Source: Peptoniphilus_B koenoeneniae (GTDB taxonomy: Bacteria > Bacillota > Clostridia > Tissierellales > Peptoniphilaceae). Taken from it: a DNA stretch of 64,000 bases. Positions 25,198-34,124 of the stretch are shown in pieces. The notes under the pieces were generated by a model. That model was not told the origin of the DNA, ran no database searches, and saw nothing but the letters and a program-made list of their open reading frames with translations. The DNA lies in contig NZ_JAUSTN010000005.1 in assembly GCF_030812875.1 (NCBI RefSeq), positions 156,733 through 220,732 of the forward strand, read 5' to 3'. A program made the translations under genes and the position numbers. Position 1 is the first letter of the stretch; every line of letters begins with the position of its first letter.

Positions 25198-25752
25198 TTA
25201 TTTTATTATTAAATTTAAAACTATGCCTAAAGCTGCACTTATTCCTATTATTTTAAAGAGAGAAGTTCTTTTTCCATATAGGATAAGTCCCAATATAAAA
25301 GTTACTGCTGCGGGAAAAACCATATTTTCCAAAGAATAGGCTCCCTTAAAAACCGATTGGTTAAAAAGATTTATAGCCGTTATTAAAATAAGAGAAACCA
25401 CCCCTGCCTTTATTCCATTTAACATCCTATCCAGAGATACAAATTTTTTATTTTTTGAAAATAAAAAATATCCAAGGATCATCATTAAAATAAATTGAGG
25501 TGTTATAACTCCAAGAGTTGCAACTATTGAACCTATTATTCCATCTACTTTTTGTCCTACAAAGGTTGCTGAATTTATTGCTATAGGTCCCGGCGTCATT
25601 TGAGAAATAGAAATCAAATCTAAAAATTCCTTTGAATTCATCCATTTATTTCCTTCCACAACAAATTCATCTATAAGGGGAATTACTGCATATCCTCCAC
25701 CAAAAGCCATCATTCCTATTTTTAAAAAGGTTAAATATAAATCAATCAGCAT
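25198..25752 (-). CDS. Chromate transporter half-protein (CHR family), second subunit
   Basis: 184 residues, one CHR domain. The signature FLKIGMMAFGGGYAVIPLI followed by SQMTPGPIAINSATFVGQK is the family motif (FGGG ... QxxPGP). Short-chain CHR proteins work as pairs of homologous subunits with opposite topology. Its ATG overlaps the end of the upstream partner gene by 11 bases. The substrate may be chromate or another oxyanion; no resistance gene is nearby. Confidence 0.92.
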   Translation of the reverse strand: MLIDLYLTFLKIGMMAFGGGYAVIPLIDEFVVEGNKWMNSKEFLDLISISQMTPGPIAINSATFVGQKVDGIIGSIVATLGVITPQFILMMILGYFLFSKNKKFVSLDRMLNGIKAGVVSLILITAINLFNQSVFKGAYSLENMVFPAAVTFILGLILYGKRTSLFKIIGISAALGIVLNLIIK

Positions 25753-26308
25753 TTTTTTTCTCCTTAAAAAGACTAAAAATTATAAGTCCTGAAAGACCTG
25801 AAAATATAATTAAATAAATTTTATTTATATCTTTAAAGAAAAATCCCAGGATAAAAACACTTATAATTACAAAACTTGAAAAAATAGGAAATTTTTTAAT
25901 TGCACTTTTTCCCATCCTGTATACTGTTATAAAAAGTACGGCACTTATTGCCCCACTTATACCTAAAAGAGCTGAACTTATATAAAAATTTGTTTTAAAA
26001 GCTTGATAAAATTTTGAAATTATCGAAAGAGTTATTAAACAGGGAAGACTTGATGCCACTAGTGAAACAAGGGCTCCCACAGGTCCTCTTAATTTATATC
26101 CTGTTAAGACTGATGTGGATATTGCCATTGCTCCCGGTCCTCCCTGGGCAAGAGCAACTATATCAAGCATTTTTTCCTCATCTATTAATTTTAAATCTTC
26201 CACAAATATATCTTTTATTATGGGAACAATTGTGTAGCCTCCCCCAAAGGTTATGGCATTTATTTTAAAAAAAGTCCAAAAAAGTTTTGCCAAGGAAATT
26301 TTTTTCAT
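25742..26308 (-). CDS. Chromate transporter half-protein (CHR family), first subunit
   Basis: 188 residues, one CHR domain with FFKINAITFGGGYTIVPII and LAQGGPGAMAISTSVLTGYK, the same motif blocks as its partner (here GGPGA instead of TPGPI). About six membrane helices. With the overlapping downstream gene it makes the usual heteromeric short-chain ChrA pair. Confidence 0.92.
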   Translation of the reverse strand: MKKISLAKLFWTFFKINAITFGGGYTIVPIIKDIFVEDLKLIDEEKMLDIVALAQGGPGAMAISTSVLTGYKLRGPVGALVSLVASSLPCLITLSIISKFYQAFKTNFYISSALLGISGAISAVLFITVYRMGKSAIKKFPIFSSFVIISVFILGFFFKDINKIYLIIFSGLSGLIIFSLFKEKKNAD

Positions 26309-26361
26309 TTTACTTACACCTCTTTTGCATTATAGCATAGAAAATTTTTTTATTTTTTAAA

Positions 26362-26396
26362 AATAAAAAAAACACGCTTTTTGCGTGTTTTCTATT
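26362..26396 (-). terminator. Terminator downstream of the PsiE-like gene
   Basis: AAACACGC (26371-26378) pairs with GCGTGTTT (26384-26391) with A and T flanks; it ends the sigma-factor/membrane-protein transcript. Confidence 0.8.
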
Positions 26397-26403
26397 TTTA
26401 TTT

Positions 26404-27036
26404 TCAGTTTATAGGATGGATGCTTACACTTTCTATTACGTTGTTAGAACTTTTTATAACTTCATAAATATATTTTCCGTCATCTACCATTGTTCCCAGT
26501 TCAAGGTCATAACCTTTTTCCTGTATAAGATCTGAAACCAAACCGCCTATAGAATTATATCCCAAATCTTCTATTTGAAAATTACATTTTCTGTTTATTT
26601 CTTCTATGTCTGTTGAAGCACTAAATACATTATCATTTGATGAAAATATTCCTACGTCTGATGCTCCTATTAAAAATTTTCTTACTGCAAATAATAATGA
26701 TATTGCTATTACTCCTATTATGATGTCATTCATGGTGTCTGATTTTATTAGCATCTTTCTTGCTATTACAAGCATTATTAAGTGAATTATTGTTGAGTCC
26801 GAATGGGCAACCATTAGGAGGACAAATTCAACAGCTATTACAAGTAAAAGAACGTGGTCTAAAAAGTGTTTAAATAATTCATAACTGGGTTCTGCTGGTG
26901 AAATTATTATAGAATGATAGTATCTGAAAATATCCGGCACTGAAATAATTATTCCAACTATTAACAATATTGAAATTAACATTTCAAAAAAATATACTAT
27001 CTTATTTAAGTTGAGTAAAAATTTTCTTCTATTCAT
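26404..27036 (-). CDS. Membrane protein with PsiE-like N-terminus and CorC/HlyC transporter-associated domain
   Basis: 210 residues. Four hydrophobic helices fill residues ~15-125, including LLLVIAVEFVLLMVAHSD and IIHLIMLVIARKMLI, which fit the phosphate-starvation-inducible PsiE type. The C-terminal ~75 residues (NRKCNFQIEDLGYNSIGGLV ... LGTMVDDGKYIYEVIKSSNN) fit the transporter-associated (CorC_HlyC) domain seen on ion transport proteins. Two bases downstream of the sigma-factor gene, so probably in the same transcript. Function unknown; perhaps part of a stress or envelope response. Confidence 0.7.
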   Translation of the reverse strand: MNRRKFLLNLNKIVYFFEMLISILLIVGIIISVPDIFRYYHSIIISPAEPSYELFKHFLDHVLLLVIAVEFVLLMVAHSDSTIIHLIMLVIARKMLIKSDTMNDIIIGVIAISLLFAVRKFLIGASDVGIFSSNDNVFSASTDIEEINRKCNFQIEDLGYNSIGGLVSDLIQEKGYDLELGTMVDDGKYIYEVIKSSNNVIESVSIHPIN

Positions 27037-27038
27037 TT

Positions 27039-27821
27039 TTATTCTCCAAGATTTTTTTCTATTTCTTTTTTTAATTTTTCTAAAACTTTTTTTTCTATTC
27101 TGGATACTGTCATTTGAGATATTTGAAATTTTTTTGCTATTGCTATTTGTGTACTCTTTTTAAAATATCTTTCCATCAAAATGTTTCTTTCAAGTTCGTT
27201 TAAATTTTCAAGAAGTTTTTCTATAAAATCGTTCATTTCAATTTTATCAAAATATTCTTCATCTTCTCCTATGATTTCAGAAAGATTTACATCTCTGTCA
27301 CTTTCTGTGGCTTCATAGATAACATCAAGGGATTGAAGAGAATATACTTTTGATGCTTCTGCAGCTTCGAGTATTTCTTCCGGTGTGCTGGAAAGATATT
27401 TTGCAATGTCGTTTACTGTAGGCGCTCTTTGATATTTTTGAGATAAATATACTTTTGCATTATTAATTTTTTTTGAGAGTTCCTGAATTCTTCTTGGTAC
27501 TCTTATTGTCCATCCTTTATCTCTAAAGTATTTTTTTATTTCACCAATTATTGTGGGAGTTGCAAAACTAGAAAATTCATATCCTTTTTTGGGATCATAT
27601 CTATCTACTGCATATATTAGCCCTATTGAGGCTACTTGATATATGTCTTCGTATTCTATGCCCCTTCCCGAATATTTTTTTGAAAGAATATCTGCAATAT
27701 AAAGATGATCTTTTATTAATTCTTCTCTTATTTCTGGATCTTTTGTTTTATAATACTCTTCAAATTTTTTTCTTCGCTCTTCTTTAATTGATTTTTTTTC
27801 TTTGGAGTTGTTTTTTTCCAT
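27039..27821 (-). CDS. SigB/SigF-family RNA polymerase sigma factor
   Basis: 260 residues of sigma-70 group 3. Region 2 contains DIYQVASIGLIYAVDRYDP and FSSFATPTIIGEIKKYFRD, region 3 PTVNDIAKYLSSTPEEI, and region 4 ends in ISQMTVSRIEKKVLEKLK, the -35 recognition helix. The gene order anti-anti-sigma, anti-sigma-like, sigma is that of both rsbV-rsbW-sigB and spoIIAA-spoIIAB-sigF. Without other sporulation genes in view, a general stress role is as likely as a sporulation relic. One base separates it from the upstream gene. Confidence 0.9.
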   Translation of the reverse strand: MEKNNSKEKKSIKEERRKKFEEYYKTKDPEIREELIKDHLYIADILSKKYSGRGIEYEDIYQVASIGLIYAVDRYDPKKGYEFSSFATPTIIGEIKKYFRDKGWTIRVPRRIQELSKKINNAKVYLSQKYQRAPTVNDIAKYLSSTPEEILEAAEASKVYSLQSLDVIYEATESDRDVNLSEIIGEDEEYFDKIEMNDFIEKLLENLNELERNILMERYFKKSTQIAIAKKFQISQMTVSRIEKKVLEKLKKEIEKNLGE

Positions 27822-27822
27822 A

Positions 27823-28167
27823 TTATTCTCTGATTTTTATTAATTTTATTCCGTCCGCCTCAAAAATTACTTTATCTATTAGGGACTCTATTATAAGTTT
27901 GGACATTTCTATTTCTTCTTCTTTAAAATTTTCTTCTATTCCCTTTATAAAGGTCATAATATAATTTTCTTCAATGTCCAATTCAATTTCTATGTTTTCT
28001 AATTTTCCCTGGATTTTTGAAATGTTTAAGCCTTCTGTTACTGCCATCTTATAGTCTTCTATATATTCAACATCAAAGTCAAAGTTAGATAAAATTCCTG
28101 AAATAAATAATCTTACAGAGGAATAATATTCTATTTTTTGAGGTATGCTTATTTTTATCTTATCCAT
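27823..28167 (-). CDS. RsbW/SpoIIAB-like anti-sigma protein, apparently without ATP-binding motifs
   Basis: About 114 residues from the ATG at 28167, chosen because AGGTGA lies six bases ahead; an upstream ATG overlapping the previous gene would add ten residues. Position and length fit the anti-sigma kinase of a partner-switching module, and the segment EYIEDYKMAVTEGLN resembles the first part of the N box. However the G1 (DxGxG) and glycine-rich lid motifs that bind ATP are not visible: the corresponding stretch reads TFIKGIEENFKEEEIEMSKL. It may bind the sigma factor without being a kinase. Confidence 0.7.
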   Translation of the reverse strand: MDKIKISIPQKIEYYSSVRLFISGILSNFDFDVEYIEDYKMAVTEGLNISKIQGKLENIEIELDIEENYIMTFIKGIEENFKEEEIEMSKLIIESLIDKVIFEADGIKLIKIRE

Positions 28168-28171
28168 GTCT

Positions 28172-28477
28172 TCACCTAATTTCAAACATTTGATCAAGTT
28201 TTGTTATTAAAAATAATTTTCTGATGTTTGGTTTAACATTTATAAGCTCTATTTTCTTATTGTCTTTTACCATTTCTTTATAGATAAAAATTAAGGATCC
28301 CAGTCCTGTTGAATCTATATAATCTAAATTTTCAAAATCAAACAAAATATCTAATTTATTCTCTTTGTAAATCTCGCTTATTTTTTCTTTAAATTCATCA
28401 GTTGCAAATATATCCAGTTCACCTATTGCTTTTACAATAATTTTTTCTTCTACCTTTGTTTTCAATTCAAAGCCCAT
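28172..28477 (-). CDS. STAS-domain anti-sigma factor antagonist (RsbV/SpoIIAA-like)
   Basis: 101 residues, a single STAS domain. The conserved phosphorylation loop DYIDSTGLGSLIF with its Ser is intact, and GELDIFATDEFKEKI is the usual first helix. In the standard model the unphosphorylated form binds the anti-sigma protein and frees sigma. It follows gyrA directly, its ATG abutting the gyrA stop, so this module may be partly co-transcribed with gyrase. Confidence 0.92.
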   Translation of the reverse strand: MGFELKTKVEEKIIVKAIGELDIFATDEFKEKISEIYKENKLDILFDFENLDYIDSTGLGSLIFIYKEMVKDNKKIELINVKPNIRKLFLITKLDQMFEIR

Positions 28478-30907
28478 TTATATTTCATCTCCCACATATT
28501 TTGCAACGGCTACTACTTCGGAATCTTTAAGGTTCATAAGTTTTACTCCTGATGTGTGTCTTCCCATTACTGAAATACCCTCGGTTTGTATTCTTATCAC
28601 TATTCCCTTTTCCGTTATCATCATAACTTCATCTGATTTATCTATTACTTTTGCAGAAATTACTTTTCCTGTTTTTTCTGTAATTTTATAAGTAATAAGA
28701 CCTATGCCGCCTCTGTTTTGATTTCTATATTCACTCATCTTAGTCATCTTTCCGTAGCCGCCTTGACTTATTACAAGCAAATATTTTTCATTTTCCGCTA
28801 TATCAAAACTTACAACTTCATCATCATCTTTAAGTTCTATTGATTTTACTCCCTGAGCACTTCTTCCCATAGACCTTACTGCATTTTCACCAAATCTTAT
28901 ACTCATTCCGTTTTTAGTTACAAGTATAATTTCATCGTTTTTCTTTGTAAGTCTTACTGCTATAAGAGAATCTCCCTCTCTTAAATTTATTGCATTAAGT
29001 CCATTTTTCCTTATATTTTTAAATTCACTGTATCCGGTCTTTTTTACAAGTCCGTTTTTAGTAATCATTGTTAGACTTGAGCTTTCTTCTTCATCTCTTA
29101 CAGGAACAACTGCTGTAACCTGTTCATCTCTTGAAAGATTTAAAAGATTTACAATTGCAGTTCCCTTTGCCTGTCTTGAACTTTCGGGAATGTCGTAGGC
29201 TTTTAATGAATATACTCTTCCGAAATTTGTAAAGAATAAAATTGTATCGTGAGTTGATGTTATATAAAGGTCTTTTACAAAATCTTCTTCCCTTGTTGTA
29301 AGAGCTGCTATTCCCGTTCCTCCACGCCTTTGTGGTTTATAGGTTCCTTCAGGCATTCTTTTTATATATCCAAATTGGGTAAGGGTTATTACAACATCTT
29401 CTTCTGCAATTAACTCTTCTTCGTCTATTTCTCCTTCATCTGCAACAATTACAGTTCTTCTTAAATCTGAATATTTTTCCTTTATTTCTTCAATTTCATC
29501 AATTATTGTTTGATCCAACAATTTTTTGTTTTCAAGAATTGACTCAAGTTTTGCTATAAGCTTTATTAAGTCGTTATATTCATTATCTAATTTTTCTCTT
29601 TCTAATCCTGTAAGTCTTTTAATTCTCATATCGAGAATTGCTTGACCTTGAAGCTCACTTAGTCCGAATTCCCTTGTAAAAGCTTCTTTTGCTTCAGCAT
29701 CGTCTTCTGAATTTCTTACAATTTCTATAATTCTGTCAATATTATCAAGAGCTATTTTTAAACCTTCAATGATGTGGGCCCTTGCCTTTGCCTTATCTAA
29801 ATCAAATTCAGTTCTTCTTCTTACAACTTCCCTTTGATGGTCAACATAATATTTAATAAGTTCTTTTATATTTAAAACTTTAGGTTCTCCATCTACCAGG
29901 CAAAGATTTATAATACCAAAGGTTATTTGCATTTGGGTATTTTTATAAAGTTGATTTAATATTACCTTTGGATTTGCATCTCTTTTTAGGTCTATTTCAA
30001 TTCTTATACCTTTTTTATGAGATGAAAGGTCCTTTATATTTGCAATGCCTTCTATTTCTTTATTTTTAACTAAGTCTGCAATTTTTATTATTAAATTTGA
30101 TTTATTTACTTGGTAAGGAATTTCCGTTACGACAATTTTACTTCTGTTTTTATATTCTTCAATTTCAGCTCTTGCCCTAACTTGTATCTTTCCTCTTCCT
30201 GTTTTATAAGCATCAATTATTCCCTTTTTCCCTAAAATTATTGCTCCTGTAGGAAAATCCGGACCCTTTAAATCCTTCATGATTTCTTCAATGCTTATGT
30301 CTTCGTTTCTCATATAAGATACAACTGCATTTATAGCTTCTTTTAAATTGTGAGGAGCCATATTTGTTGCCATACCTACTGCAATACCTGCAGATCCATT
30401 TACAATTAAGTTTGGAAATCTTGATGGAAGAACTGTAGGTTCTAGTTCTCTCTCATCAAAATTAGGAACAAAATCAACAGTATTTTTATTAATGTCCCTT
30501 AACATTTCAAGAGCTATTTTATCCATCCTGACTTCTGTATAACGAGGAGCGGCTGGTCTATCTCCATCAACATTACCAAAGTTACCTTGACCTTCTACAA
30601 GGGGATATCTTATGTTAAAATCCTGAGCAAGTCTTGCTGCGGCATCATATATACTGGAATCTCCATGGGGGTGAAATTTTCCCATTACTTCACCTATAAG
30701 AGTTGCAGATTTTCTAAAACTCTTATCCGGTGTAATACCAAGGGTTTGCATTCCGTAAACAATTCTTCTGTGAACAGGTTTAAGTCCATCTCTTACATCT
30801 GGAAGAGCTCTTGAAACTATAACCGACATGGAGTAGTCAAGGTAAGAACTCCTCATTTTTTTTGAAATATCAACTTCAATTATTCCATTTTCATTTTTCT
30901 CTACCAT
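28478..30907 (-). CDS. gyrA: DNA gyrase subunit A
   Basis: 809 residues, full length. The N-terminus SYLDYSMSVIVSRALPDVRDGLKPVHRR, active-site Tyr in APRYTEVRM, and the quinolone region HPHGDSSIYDAAARLAQ (Ser and Asp at the two main resistance positions are the sensitive type) are clear. The C-terminal beta-pinwheel has the GyrA-box motif (about residue 530: QRRGGTG), which distinguishes it from ParC. Nine bases downstream of gyrB. Confidence 0.98.
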   Translation of the reverse strand: MVEKNENGIIEVDISKKMRSSYLDYSMSVIVSRALPDVRDGLKPVHRRIVYGMQTLGITPDKSFRKSATLIGEVMGKFHPHGDSSIYDAAARLAQDFNIRYPLVEGQGNFGNVDGDRPAAPRYTEVRMDKIALEMLRDINKNTVDFVPNFDERELEPTVLPSRFPNLIVNGSAGIAVGMATNMAPHNLKEAINAVVSYMRNEDISIEEIMKDLKGPDFPTGAIILGKKGIIDAYKTGRGKIQVRARAEIEEYKNRSKIVVTEIPYQVNKSNLIIKIADLVKNKEIEGIANIKDLSSHKKGIRIEIDLKRDANPKVILNQLYKNTQMQITFGIINLCLVDGEPKVLNIKELIKYYVDHQREVVRRRTEFDLDKAKARAHIIEGLKIALDNIDRIIEIVRNSEDDAEAKEAFTREFGLSELQGQAILDMRIKRLTGLEREKLDNEYNDLIKLIAKLESILENKKLLDQTIIDEIEEIKEKYSDLRRTVIVADEGEIDEEELIAEEDVVITLTQFGYIKRMPEGTYKPQRRGGTGIAALTTREEDFVKDLYITSTHDTILFFTNFGRVYSLKAYDIPESSRQAKGTAIVNLLNLSRDEQVTAVVPVRDEEESSSLTMITKNGLVKKTGYSEFKNIRKNGLNAINLREGDSLIAVRLTKKNDEIILVTKNGMSIRFGENAVRSMGRSAQGVKSIELKDDDEVVSFDIAENEKYLLVISQGGYGKMTKMSEYRNQNRGGIGLITYKITEKTGKVISAKVIDKSDEVMMITEKGIVIRIQTEGISVMGRHTSGVKLMNLKDSEVVAVAKYVGDEI

Positions 30908-30915
30908 AATCTACC

Positions 30916-32838
30916 TCATGCATCTATATTTTCTGCATATTTTGCATTTTCTTCAATAAATTCACGTCTTGGATCTACATCAACTCCCATTAAAGTTGAA
31001 AAAACTTCATCAGCTTCAATTAAATCTTCTACATGAATTTGTAAAAGAAGCCTTGAATCCGGATCCATTGTAGTTTCCCAAAGTTGATCCGCATTCATTT
31101 CTCCAAGTCCCTTGTATCTTGCTATCTTATAATTTTTATCTCTTCCAAGCTCATTAAGGGCTCTTTCCAGTTCGTTTTCATCGTAGCAATATCTTATTAC
31201 CTTTTCCCCTCTTTTTATACCAAATAGAGGTGGTTGTGCCACATAAACATGGCCTTCTTCTATAAGAGGTTTCATGTATCTAAAGAAGAAGGTTAAAAGT
31301 AAGGTCATAATGTGAGCACCATCAACATCGGCATCGGTCATAATAATAATTTTTCCATATCTTAGTTTGGAAAGGTCAAATTCTTCTCCTATGCCTGTAC
31401 CAAAGGCAGTTATCATAGCTTTTATTTCTTCAGAATTTAACATTTTATCAAGTCTTGCCTTTTCAACGTTCATAATTTTACCTCTTAAAGATAAAATCGC
31501 CTGATAATTTGAATCACGACCTGATTTTGCAGAACCACCCGCAGAATCCCCTTCCACTAAAAATATTTCATTTAATGAAATGTCTGATTCATGACAATCA
31601 GCAAGTTTTCCCGGTAAACTCATGGAATCTAAGATAGATCTTTTTCTTGTTAAATCTCTAGCTTTTCTTGCAGCTTCCCTTGCTCTTCTTGCTGAAAGAG
31701 CCTTATCTAAAATTGTTTTTGAAATTTTAGGGTTTTCTTCCATAAATCTTGAAAGGTTATCGGAAAGAACTGAATCAACTATTCCCCTTGTTTCTGAATT
31801 TCCAAGCTTTGCTTTAGTTTGTCCTTCAAATTGAGGATTTGGAATTTTTACACTTATTACAGCAGTAAGTCCTTCTCTTACATCATCCCCTGAAAGATTT
31901 TCTTCCTTTTCCTTAATAAGATTATACTTTCTTCCATAGTCATTTATTGTTCTTGTAAGAGCTGACCTAAAACCTGATAAGTGACTTCCGCCCTCTTCTG
32001 TATTTATGTTATTTGCAAAAGTCAAAACTGTTTCATTGTAGCTGTCTGTATATTGAATTGCAATTTCAACTGCAGTGTTTTCTCTTACTTCATCAATATA
32101 GATAATTTCCTTGTGAATGGGGTTCTTTTTTGAATCAATATATTCAACAAAAGATTTTATTCCACCTTCATACATAAAGGTATTATTTTTTATATTATTT
32201 TTATCCCTATTGTCATTAAAAATAATTTTTACACCCTTATTTAAAAAAGCCATTTCTCTAAACCGTCTTTCAAGAGTGTGATAATCAAACTCTAAAGTAT
32301 CAAAAATAGAAGGATCAGGATAAAAAGTAATTTTTGTTCCCGTTTCATCTTTTTTTAATTCTTCAACAATTTCTAATTCACTTGTAGGTTTTCCAATGGA
32401 AAACTCTTGTCTATATAATTTTTTATTTCTTTTTACTTCTGCAATAAGTTTTGTAGAAAGGGCATTTACTACAGAAACCCCTACTCCATGCAGACCTCCT
32501 GAAACTTTATAGGCGGAATTATGAAATTTTCCTCCTGCGTGTAAAATTGTAAGTACAGTTTCAAGAGTTGATTTTTTAGTTGTCTTATGTTTTTCAACAG
32601 GTATTCCTGAACCATTGTCAATAACAGTTACTGAGCCATCTTCATTTAAATTTATTGTAATTGTATCGCAAACACCTGCAAGAGCCTCGTCAATGGAATT
32701 GTCTACAACTTCATAAATTAAATGATGAAGTCCCTTACTTCCTGTTGAACCTATATACATTCCAGGTCTTACTCTTACAGGTTCAAGACCAGTTAAAACC
32801 TCAATATCATCAGCACCATAATGCCTATTATTTGTCAT
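30916..32838 (-). CDS. gyrB: DNA gyrase subunit B
   Basis: 640 residues, typical for Gram-positive GyrB. N-terminal GHKL ATPase (EVVDNSIDEALAG, DNGSGIPV, GGLHGVGVSVVNALS), transducer domain, and the TOPRIM domain with FLVEGDSAGGSAKSGRD and the metal ligands in MTDADVDGAHI. C-terminal signature RYKGLGEMNADQLWETTMDP. Start ATG overlaps the recF stop by four bases, so it is part of the dnaA-region operon. Confidence 0.98.
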   Translation of the reverse strand: MTNNRHYGADDIEVLTGLEPVRVRPGMYIGSTGSKGLHHLIYEVVDNSIDEALAGVCDTITINLNEDGSVTVIDNGSGIPVEKHKTTKKSTLETVLTILHAGGKFHNSAYKVSGGLHGVGVSVVNALSTKLIAEVKRNKKLYRQEFSIGKPTSELEIVEELKKDETGTKITFYPDPSIFDTLEFDYHTLERRFREMAFLNKGVKIIFNDNRDKNNIKNNTFMYEGGIKSFVEYIDSKKNPIHKEIIYIDEVRENTAVEIAIQYTDSYNETVLTFANNINTEEGGSHLSGFRSALTRTINDYGRKYNLIKEKEENLSGDDVREGLTAVISVKIPNPQFEGQTKAKLGNSETRGIVDSVLSDNLSRFMEENPKISKTILDKALSARRAREAARKARDLTRKRSILDSMSLPGKLADCHESDISLNEIFLVEGDSAGGSAKSGRDSNYQAILSLRGKIMNVEKARLDKMLNSEEIKAMITAFGTGIGEEFDLSKLRYGKIIIMTDADVDGAHIMTLLLTFFFRYMKPLIEEGHVYVAQPPLFGIKRGEKVIRYCYDENELERALNELGRDKNYKIARYKGLGEMNADQLWETTMDPDSRLLLQIHVEDLIEADEVFSTLMGVDVDPRREFIEENAKYAENIDA

Positions 32839-33917
32839 TTTATCTCCTTATAAGTTCCATTTTCTATTAAATAATACTTGGCTTCATTAAATTTTAAATT
32901 TTCAGCACTTGTTGAAGTTATAAAAGTTTGAATATCTTTAATAGAATTAAAAAGATAATTTCTTCTTTCACTGTCAAGTTCTGAAAAAACATCATCCAAT
33001 AAAAGTATTGGATTTATATTATTTTTTAGGGTCAAAAGCTTAAGTTCGCCAAGTTTTAAACTTAAAACCACAGACCTTATTTCCCCTTGAGATCCGTAAG
33101 TCTTAACGGACCTATCATTTATTTTAAAATCAATATCGTCCCTATGGGGACCTATTGTTGTTATTTTTAAATCCAAATCTCTATTTCTTACTGTTTTTAA
33201 AATTTTAATATACATATCAACAGTATCTTCAAGACTTTTTTTAGGAGGTATTGTTGAAAGATATAAAATTTTAAAATCGTCCTTTGAAAGGTCCTTATAG
33301 TATTTTTTCGAAAATTCTTCAAGATTTTTTAAAAATTTAAGCCTGTCTATTAAAATTTTTGATCCGTATTTTGCAAGTTGTATGTCATAAATATCCAATA
33401 ATTTTAAATTTTTATTATAATCTTTTAAAATTTTGTTTCTTTCAAAAAGAATTTTTTTGTATGAACTTAAATTGTAAGCATAAATTGAATCTATACTTAT
33501 TAAAATATCATCAATATATTTTCTCCTGTCTTGAGGAGAATTTTTTACAATATAAAGATCATCCGGCTTAAAAACAACGGGACTTATGGCTTTTTTATAA
33601 TTTTTTAAAATTACTTCTTTATCATTTAAAAAATACTTTTTCCCATCGTATCTTGAAATTTGTATTTTAAAAGAATTTTCAACATTTTTTAAAGAAATTA
33701 TTCCCTCAACTTCACAAAAATCCTCATTAAAACTTATAAGTTCCGTATCTTTTGCATTTTTAAAACTCTTGGCTCTTATAAGAAAAAACAAAGCTTCTAT
33801 AAAATTTGTCTTTCCCTGGGCATTTTTCCCTATAAATACATTTATTTTTTCAAAATCTTTAAAGAGGGCTTCTTTATAATTTCTAAAATTTTTTAATCTA
33901 ATTGATTTTACAAGCAT
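32835..33917 (-). CDS. recF: DNA repair protein RecF
   Basis: 360 residues. SMC-like ATPase with Walker A FIGKNAQGKTNFIEAL, signature YGSQGEIRSVVLSLKLGEL and Walker B ILLLDDVFSELDSERR. RecF loads RecA at gaps together with RecO and RecR. Its start overlaps the S4 gene end by ten bases and its end overlaps gyrB. Standard place after dnaN. Confidence 0.97.
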   Translation of the reverse strand: MLVKSIRLKNFRNYKEALFKDFEKINVFIGKNAQGKTNFIEALFFLIRAKSFKNAKDTELISFNEDFCEVEGIISLKNVENSFKIQISRYDGKKYFLNDKEVILKNYKKAISPVVFKPDDLYIVKNSPQDRRKYIDDILISIDSIYAYNLSSYKKILFERNKILKDYNKNLKLLDIYDIQLAKYGSKILIDRLKFLKNLEEFSKKYYKDLSKDDFKILYLSTIPPKKSLEDTVDMYIKILKTVRNRDLDLKITTIGPHRDDIDFKINDRSVKTYGSQGEIRSVVLSLKLGELKLLTLKNNINPILLLDDVFSELDSERRNYLFNSIKDIQTFITSTSAENLKFNEAKYYLIENGTYKEIK

Positions 33918-34117
33918 ATTACTTCAAAAATTTCATCTTCAAAGCTTACTTTATCGTGATCATAAAGTTTTTTGCCCCTTCTCGTTTCAATATTTTCATT
34001 TACTTTTACGAGACCTTCATTAATTATATTTTTCGCGTCTCCCCCACTTATTCCCAAGGCAAGTTTTAAAAAACTGTCGAGTTTTATAAAGGGAGTGTCT
34101 ATTTTTATTCTTTCCAT
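33908..34117 (-). CDS. yaaA: YaaA-type S4-domain RNA-binding protein
   Basis: 69 residues from the ATG at 34117, giving the usual short N-terminus ERIKIDTPFIKLDSFLKLA; a start six codons upstream would overlap dnaN. It consists of one S4 RNA-binding motif (FLKLALGISGGDAKNIINEGLVKVNENIETRRGKKL, residues ~12-48). The gene is conserved between dnaN and recF in Bacillota; its exact task, possibly in ribosome assembly, is not settled. Confidence 0.92.
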   Translation of the reverse strand: MERIKIDTPFIKLDSFLKLALGISGGDAKNIINEGLVKVNENIETRRGKKLYDHDKVSFEDEIFEVICL

Positions 34118-34124
34118 AAAAAAC

